Positions 5,521 to 9,686 of a stretch of 9,686 bases of DNA are shown in pieces. The translations under genes and the position numbers were made by a program. The notes under the pieces were generated by a model. The model did not search any database. It saw nothing but the letters and a program-made list of their open reading frames with translations, and was not told the DNA's origin. This stretch comes from an uncultured Bacteroidales bacterium (GTDB lineage Bacteria; Bacteroidota; Bacteroidia; Bacteroidales; Paludibacteraceae), in assembly GCA_903873355.1 (NCBI GenBank), contig CAIQOG010000520.1, forward strand, positions 1-9,686, given 5' to 3'. The first letter of the stretch is position 1. Each line of letters begins with the position of its first letter.

Positions 5521-7293
5521 ATGTTTAGAACACACACCTGCGGCGAATTACGCCTTTCAAACTCCGGACAACAAACAACTCTTTCGGGCTGGGTACAGCG
5601 CACACGCAAAATGGGCGGTATGACTTTTGTGGATATACGCGATCGTTACGGCATTACTCAGTTGGTATTCAATCAGGATGTAAATGCTAACCTGTGGGAG
5701 CAGGCCAATAAACTGGGACGTGAATTTGTTATTCAGGTTACCGGCACTGTAGCCGAACGAAGTAACAAGAATGCCAATATGGAAACCGGCGATGTTGAGA
5801 TACTTGTATCTGAACTGCAGGTGCTGAACGAGTCGCAAACTCCACCGTTTACTATCGAGGAAAATACCGACGGCGGTGATGACATCCGCATGAAATACCG
5901 CTATCTGGACTTACGCCGTACCAATGTGCGTGAAAACCTCGAATTGCGTCACCGCATTACCTTTGAAACCCGCCGTTACTTAGACCAAATGAACTTTCTG
6001 GAAGTGGAAACACCCATTCTGATTGGTTCAACGCCTGAGGGAGCGCGCGATTTCGTGGTGCCTTCGCGTATGAATCCGGGTGAGTTTTATGCACTGCCGC
6101 AATCACCACAGCTTTTCAAACAGCTGCTAATGGTGTCGGGCTTCGACCGTTATTTCCAGATTGCCAAGTGTTTTCGCGATGAGGACTTGCGTGCCGACCG
6201 TCAGCCCGAATTTACGCAGATTGACTGCGAAATGTCGTTTGTAGATCAGGAAGATGTGCTGAATTTGTTTGAAGGCATGATGAAACACCTGTTCAAATTC
6301 GTGAAAGATATTGATTTTGCTGAAGCTTTCCCACGTATGACCTGGCACGAAGCTATGCGGTTGTACGGTTCCGATAAACCGGATATCCGTTTCGGAATGC
6401 AGTTTGTGGAGTTGAAAGAAGAGGTTTCAGGGCATGATTTTGTGGTGTTCGACAGTGTTCCGTATGTGGCAGGTATTTGTGCCACCGGTTGTGCAGCCTA
6501 TACCCGCAAACAATTAGATGAACTGACCGATTTTGTGAAGCGTCCACAAATAGGAGCGAAGGGACTGGTATATATCCGTTGCGAAATGGACGGCACTTTC
6601 AAGTCTTCGGTGGATAAATTCTATTCTAACGACGACCTGAAAGCTATTGCAGCCAAGTTTAATGCACAACCGGGCGACCTGATACTCATTCTGGCAGGTG
6701 CTAAGATAAAGACACAGAAGGCTTTATGCGAATTGCGTCTGGAAGTTGGAGCGAGATTAGGTCTTCGTGATAAGAATATATTCAAACCCTTGTGGGTGAT
6801 TGACTTCCCACTGTTCGAATGGGACGAGGAAACTCAACGCTATTATGCTACACATCACCCGTTTACGTCACCAAACCTCGACGATGTACCGTTGCTTGAC
6901 ACCAAGCCGGGCGACGTACGAGCCACTGCTTACGACATGGTAATCAACGGAGTAGAACTGGGTGGTGGATCAATACGTATTCATGATTCAAAGCTTCAAA
7001 ACCGTATGTTTGAGCTGCTCGGATTTACTCCGGAGAAAGCTCAGGCACAGTTTGGCTTCCTAATGAGCGCGTTTCAGTATGGTGCGCCGCCTCATGGTGG
7101 ACTGGCTTTCGGTCTGGACCGCCTGGTTTCACTGTTTGCCGGACTCGATACTATCCGCGACTGTATGGCTTTCCCGAAAAACAACTCGGGCAGGGACGTA
7201 ATGATTGATGCACCATCAGTAATCGACCAATCGCAACTGGATGAACTGAATCTGGTGATTGATTTGAAACCCCAAACCCCTAAAGGGGCTTAA
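5521..7293 (+). CDS. aspS: Aspartyl-tRNA synthetase
   Basis: This 590-aa class IIb synthetase charges tRNA-Asp with aspartate. The N-terminal OB-fold anticodon-binding domain (about 1-105) includes [21 protein letters not shown] (21-41). Class II motif 1 is near 155-175. Motif 2 is [18 protein letters not shown] (218-235). The bacterial GAD insertion occupies roughly 300-410. Motif 3 is [10 protein letters not shown] (526-535, Arg534 for ATP). The length and the GAD domain identify the bacterial type, not the archaeal one. It stands alone, with its own promoter and a terminator-like hairpin. The last seven codons (P-Q-T-P-K-G-A) and the stop come from a CCCCTAAAGGGG repeat, so the extreme C-terminus is probably a recent, non-conserved tail. 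Confidence 0.97.
   Translation: MFRTHTCGELRLSNSGQQTTLSGWVQRTRKMGGMTFVDIRDRYGITQLVFNQDVNANLWEQANKLGREFVIQVTGTVAERSNKNANMETGDVEILVSELQVLNESQTPPFTIEENTDGGDDIRMKYRYLDLRRTNVRENLELRHRITFETRRYLDQMNFLEVETPILIGSTPEGARDFVVPSRMNPGEFYALPQSPQLFKQLLMVSGFDRYFQIAKCFRDEDLRADRQPEFTQIDCEMSFVDQEDVLNLFEGMMKHLFKFVKDIDFAEAFPRMTWHEAMRLYGSDKPDIRFGMQFVELKEEVSGHDFVVFDSVPYVAGICATGCAAYTRKQLDELTDFVKRPQIGAKGLVYIRCEMDGTFKSSVDKFYSNDDLKAIAAKFNAQPGDLILILAGAKIKTQKALCELRLEVGARLGLRDKNIFKPLWVIDFPLFEWDEETQRYYATHHPFTSPNLDDVPLLDTKPGDVRATAYDMVINGVELGGGSIRIHDSKLQNRMFELLGFTPEKAQAQFGFLMSAFQYGAPPHGGLAFGLDRLVSLFAGLDTIRDCMAFPKNNSGRDVMIDAPSVIDQSQLDELNLVIDLKPQTPKGA
7269..7288. repeat. CCCCTAAAGGGG repeat, copy 2, inside the 3' end of aspS
   Basis: This 20-mer matches the copy after fabD (5259-5278) at 19 of 20 positions and has the palindrome at 7277-7288. 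Here it is translated: together with the next five bases it encodes the terminal Pro-Gln-Thr-Pro-Lys-Gly-Ala and is followed at once by the TAA stop (7291-7293). Confidence 0.85.
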
Positions 7294-7329
7294 ATAGCTT
7301 CACACTGAGTCGCAAAGACACTTACTAAC

Positions 7330-7367
7330 AAGTGCATTTTCAGATTTTCTGATGATGCACTTATTTT
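7330..7367 (+). terminator. Probable terminator hairpin of aspS
   Basis: AAGTGCAT (7330-7337) pairs perfectly with ATGCACTT (7355-7362). Inside, after a small internal loop, TCAGA (7340-7344) pairs with TCTGA (7348-7352) around a 3-nt loop. TTATTTT follows the outer stem. It begins 37 bp after the aspS stop. The U-tract is interrupted by one A, so the terminator is likely but not textbook. Confidence 0.7.
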
Positions 7368-7394
7368 AAGTTCAACTCTATTCATTTTGAGTAA

Positions 7395-7588
7395 TTCTAC
7401 TTTACTAAAATAAAACTTGGTCAATACTTAACCACAATAGTCACAATAGAAAACAAAGAAAAGATAAATTTTAGAACACAATAGGTTAATACCTGACTGT
7501 ATTTTAAGGGAAATCACTCACTCATAACAATGAAAATATTATACCATTGTATCTATTGTGGTTTAATCTTTAATATGCTAAAGTAGAA
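7395..7588. repeat. Long imperfect inverted repeat (possible MITE-like or intergenic repeat remnant)
   Basis: Two exact arm segments occur in mirrored order: TTCTACTTTA (7395-7404) with TAAAGTAGAA (7579-7588), and AACCACAATAG (7430-7440) with CTATTGTGGTT (7553-7563). Next to the latter, CACAATAG (7442-7449) faces the looser CATTGTAT (7545-7552). The spacing between segments differs between arms (25 versus 15 bp). The centre, about 7450-7544, is AT-rich with no reading frame. No flanking target-site duplication was recognised. Confidence 0.65.
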
Positions 7589-7613
7589 CTAATATCCTGT
7601 TTTATTTGGTATA

Positions 7614-7649
7614 AAGAAGGCAGTAAGGTTAAATCCTTACTGCCTTCTT
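7614..7649 (-). terminator. Perfect 15-bp hairpin, probable terminator of the surface-protein gene
   Basis: Positions 7614-7628 pair without mismatch with 7635-7649 around a 6-nt loop. On the minus strand the hairpin starts 22 bp after the stop codon and ends in TTCTTTAT, a weak U-tract. The mirror side reads TTCTTCATG on the plus strand, so it may also stop readthrough from aspS. Confidence 0.75.
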
Positions 7650-7671
7650 CATGAGGTACGAGCTAAAGAAA

Positions 7672-9686
7672 TTATCTTTTTAAAATTTTGGTAATTGTAT
7701 TAATTCCATTTTCTTCCGTAAGATTGATAAGGTATATACCTTTTGATACAGATTCAAACTTAATCAGTCCATTTGCCTGAATCTGTCCGTTGAATAAAGT
7801 CATTCCACTCATGTTTAAAATACTGACTGTACATTTGCCATTAAAATGACCGAAATGCAATTCATTTGTAGTAGGATCAAGGTATACTTTTGCTGTATTA
7901 TCCGAAAGTGTATTTACTCCTGTTGCGTTTTTGTATATTGAAATTACCTTTTCCTGAGTATTTACAATCATATTGAGAGTCAAATCGTCAGTCAAAGTTG
8001 CTTTCAGAAGAATAGTCATAATAGTTGTTCCGTCAGTCGGTGAGTTAGCAGCTGCAAGACCTACCACATACTTATCGGAACTGATATTTTTAGCCTGAAT
8101 CATCGAAGATGTTATTATCGGCTTATCCAATGATGAAAGATCTCCGGTTATTGATAGGTTTAATCCGACTAAATTACCGTACGACCTGAAAACAATACGT
8201 GAGTTCTCTACGCTTGCGGTTACGTCGGCAATATCCGATATAGCAGTAGTTTTCATAACGGTAGGTGCGCTATTTAAACCTACTATTTCAATAGGGAATT
8301 TATCGATCAAATCAACAGATTTTTTCAGGATTAAGCCTGCATCATAAGCTGTAATAGATTGATTACCATCCACATCGGCCACATCGGTTCTGAGTGCTTC
8401 CCATGGAGTAGGATCTACCGTAGGCAATGGATTTAATCCTACAGATTTGACAAGTGCCAGCGAAGCATCATAGGACTGCACTTCCTGATTGTAATCCACA
8501 TCGCCGTATGCTATAATTTCAATGCTTCCTTCCCTGATACTGTCAGTCTTTGTTGAATTCAACAGGAACTTCGTGAAATTAGGGGTTGTTACACCCGATT
8601 TATCTATGCTAAACTGTAGATTAATCAAGCTTCCTTCTCCTGCCAGGTATGCATCTGACATAAATCCGACCTTGAGTACACCGGGAGTATTGCTGTTTAC
8701 AATTACCGAACCCGAATTCGTCATCAGAGTGTCAGTGTTATAATTTTTGTATTTTAACCGTACAGAATCATATCTCATCTCGAACTGATAAGCCGAAATG
8801 GAATCATCTTCAAAAATAACCGCTGATTTTACAGGGATGCTTATTTCTCTGCTTGTCAGTTCACGGATATTATCGGTTTGAATGTAATAAGCTCTTTTTA
8901 CTATATTTTGGAAACTCTTCCAACCTACAGCCTGGCGATATTTGGAAATGGATGATTCCTTTACATACAATTTACAATGTAAAGTATCAACACCTAAAAA
9001 CACATTTTTATCAATGCTTAGTGGGATTGATCGGTATGAATATATTGATTTCAACCTGGAACAACCATGAAAAACATTATTACCAATAGTACTTACTGAA
9101 GCAGGAATTGTTAATTCTTTCATTGTGCATTGATCAAATGCCCAATTATTTATTGTACTAACAGATGAAGGTATGTATATGGCATTTATAAAATAACATC
9201 TTTCAAAAGCACTATCTTCAATTTTGACTACACCATTTGGAATATTAAATCTCCCAGAGATTAAAATCGGACAATACAAAAGAACTGTTTTTAATTTATT
9301 ATACAATACACCGTTAAGACTTGAATAATTTGGATTATTATCATCTACAGTTATCAAGGGATTATTAAATGCCCTATAACCAATACACTTTACCGAAGCA
9401 GGAATATTTATATTTCTTAATTCATAACACTCTTGAAAAGAAGTTATTCCAATGGTATCAACTGATGCAGGGATATTAATACTCTTTAAATTATAACACA
9501 TAAAAAAAGCATCATTCCCTATAGTTTTCACGGAATTACCAAGAATTACATCTGTCAATGCCGAACATGCAAAAAAAGCCGTTTTATCAATAGTTATTAC
9601 AGAATCAGGAATAACAATACTTTGTAAGCCAGAGTTGTAAAATGCCTGTTGTCCAATATATTTAAGAGACTTAGGAAGTTTAATAC
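7672..9686 (-). CDS. BspA-type leucine-rich-repeat surface protein with cohesin-like, dockerin and T9SS sorting domains (5' end outside the window)
   Basis: The frame is open to the right edge, so the start and signal peptide are not visible; 670 residues can be read, and a TTG at 9558 is internal. Visible residues 1 to about 232 are BspA/LRR_5 repeats of about 23 aa (L-x-S-I-x-I-P-x-S-V-x-T-I-G-x-x-A-F-x-x-C), interrupted by a typical D-x-N-P-N-Y-S-S-x-N-G-V-L-Y-N island. Next come a Y-R-x-x-x-x-W-x-x-F-x-N-I capping segment, a cohesin-like beta domain (about 278-392), a dockerin with two calcium loops (about 393-466), a second beta-rich domain (about 475-587) and a type A sorting domain ending KILKR. 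The family is exported by the type IX system and anchored to or released from the cell surface, often in adhesion. The specific ligand is unknown. The gene appears to stand alone in the visible part and ends at a strong hairpin. Confidence 0.9.
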   Translation of the reverse strand, partial: IKLPKSLKYIGQQAFYNSGLQSIVIPDSVITIDKTAFFACSALTDVILGNSVKTIGNDAFFMCYNLKSINIPASVDTIGITSFQECYELRNINIPASVKCIGYRAFNNPLITVDDNNPNYSSLNGVLYNKLKTVLLYCPILISGRFNIPNGVVKIEDSAFERCYFINAIYIPSSVSTINNWAFDQCTMKELTIPASVSTIGNNVFHGCSRLKSIYSYRSIPLSIDKNVFLGVDTLHCKLYVKESSISKYRQAVGWKSFQNIVKRAYYIQTDNIRELTSREISIPVKSAVIFEDDSISAYQFEMRYDSVRLKYKNYNTDTLMTNSGSVIVNSNTPGVLKVGFMSDAYLAGEGSLINLQFSIDKSGVTTPNFTKFLLNSTKTDSIREGSIEIIAYGDVDYNQEVQSYDASLALVKSVGLNPLPTVDPTPWEALRTDVADVDGNQSITAYDAGLILKKSVDLIDKFPIEIVGLNSAPTVMKTTAISDIADVTASVENSRIVFRSYGNLVGLNLSITGDLSSLDKPIITSSMIQAKNISSDKYVVGLAAANSPTDGTTIMTILLKATLTDDLTLNMIVNTQEKVISIYKNATGVNTLSDNTAKVYLDPTTNELHFGHFNGKCTVSILNMSGMTLFNGQIQANGLIKFESVSKGIYLINLTEENGINTITKILKR
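7675..7890 (-). other. T9SS type A C-terminal sorting domain
   Basis: The last 72 residues contain V-Y-L-D-P-T-x-N-E-L, V-S-I-L-N-M-S-G, F-E-S-V-S-K-G-I-Y-L-I-N-L and the ending T-I-T-K-I-L-K-R. These are the standard blocks of the Bacteroidota Por/type IX sorting signal, which is cleaved during export across the outer membrane. It implies that the organism has a type IX secretion system elsewhere in its genome. Confidence 0.92.
8287..8508 (-). other. Dockerin type I domain with two intact calcium loops
   Basis: Two duplicated F-hand-like units are visible: D-V-D-Y-N-Q-E-V-Q-S-Y-D followed by A-S-L-A-L-V-K-S-V-G-L, and D-V-D-G-N-Q-S-I-T-A-Y-D followed by A-G-L-I-L-K-K-S-V-D-L. Ligand positions 1, 3, 5 and 12 are acidic or Asn in both. 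A 20-residue proline-containing linker separates them. Confidence 0.85.
8509..8853 (-). other. Cohesin-like beta-sandwich domain
   Basis: The pattern is R-E-I-S-I-P-V-K-S-A, then I-S-A-Y-Q-F-E-M-R-Y-D-S-V-R-L-K-Y, then G-V-L-K-V-G-F, A-G-E-G-S-L-I-N-L-Q-F. This is the strand order and spacing of cohesin modules. It directly precedes the dockerin. The call is from pattern alone; another fibronectin- or BACON-like beta-sandwich cannot be excluded. Confidence 0.65.
8989..9686 (-). other. BspA/LRR_5 repeat domain (partial)
   Basis: At least eight repeats of about 23 residues can be followed, with the core I-P-x-S-V-x-x-I-G-x-x-A-F-x-x-C. Cysteine or a near substitute recurs at the same place in most units. 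The domain is clearly more AT-rich than the rest of the gene: one 60-base line (9361-9420) has 16 G/C, against 27 of 60 at 8401-8460. Confidence 0.88.

Larger units (their letters stand above)
7294..7671. other. Convergent aspS/surface-protein intergenic region
   Basis: This 378-bp gene-free spacer separates two convergent genes. In order it holds a short relic-like CTGAGTCGCAAAGACAC stretch (7304-7320) related in wording to the CGCAGAG repeat, the aspS terminator hairpin, a long imperfect inverted repeat (7395-7588) and a perfect 15-bp hairpin (7614-7649) that probably ends the surface-protein transcript. No small gene was supported. Confidence 0.65.

Noticed and set aside
5409..5609. Minus-strand open frame of 66 codons overlapping the aspS promoter and 5' end
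   Set aside because: It lies antisense to the conserved OB-fold coding region and the promoter, shows no recognisable motif, and is explained as a chance frame opposite aspS.
6127..6547. Several minus-strand open frames opposite the middle of aspS
   Set aside because: They are mirror frames of a highly conserved coding region and have no start context or protein features of their own.
9556..9558. TTG as the start of the surface-protein gene
   Set aside because: The same frame stays open to the window edge and continues the LRR_5 repeat pattern upstream (I-K-L-P-K-S-L-K-Y-I-G-Q-Q-A-F), so the true start lies outside.
1..9686. CRISPR array, tRNA/rRNA genes, transposase, phage or toxin-antitoxin genes
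   Set aside because: Reading both strands I found no regularly spaced direct repeats, cloverleaf-like sequence or matching protein motifs.

Overview
The window looks like a chromosomal segment of a Bacteroidota bacterium, most likely an environmental Bacteroidales member of the Paludibacter type. The evidence is the TAnnTTTG-type -7 promoter boxes with no clear Shine-Dalgarno sequences, a C-terminal type IX secretion (T9SS) sorting domain ending in KILKR, a BspA-type leucine-rich-repeat surface protein, and short degenerate intergenic repeats such as CCCCTAAAGGGG. The genus is inference; no rRNA or tRNA marker is present.

Layout. (1) 1-190, minus: the first 63 codons of a TrpB2-type tryptophan synthase beta chain, divergent from the next block. 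(2) 479-2677, plus: yicC-gmk-nadD, a compact housekeeping cluster (RNA turnover, GMP to GDP, NAD synthesis) with one visible promoter. (3) 2674-4005, minus: rsmG followed by a GloC/YcbL-like metallo-beta-lactamase-fold hydrolase. The hydrolase stop codon overlaps that of nadD tail to tail by 4 bases. (4) 4385-5257, plus: fabD with a predicted leader of about 210 nt and a good terminator. (5) 5521-7293, plus: aspS with its own promoter and a terminator-like hairpin. (6) 7672 to the right edge, minus: the C-terminal 670 residues of a large secreted protein made of BspA/LRR_5 repeats, a cohesin-like domain, a two-loop dockerin, a second beta-rich domain and a T9SS sorting domain.

The six complete core genes and the trpB fragment are ordinary in sequence; all motifs I checked are intact. 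The parts worth a second look are the LRR-cohesin-dockerin architecture of the surface protein, and the spacers. Almost every spacer carries short degenerate repeats, each with a different core sequence. One repeat, CCCCTAAAGGGG, has supplied the last codons and stop of aspS. I found no CRISPR array, transposase, phage gene, tRNA, rRNA or recognisable defence system, and no convincing novel multigene system.
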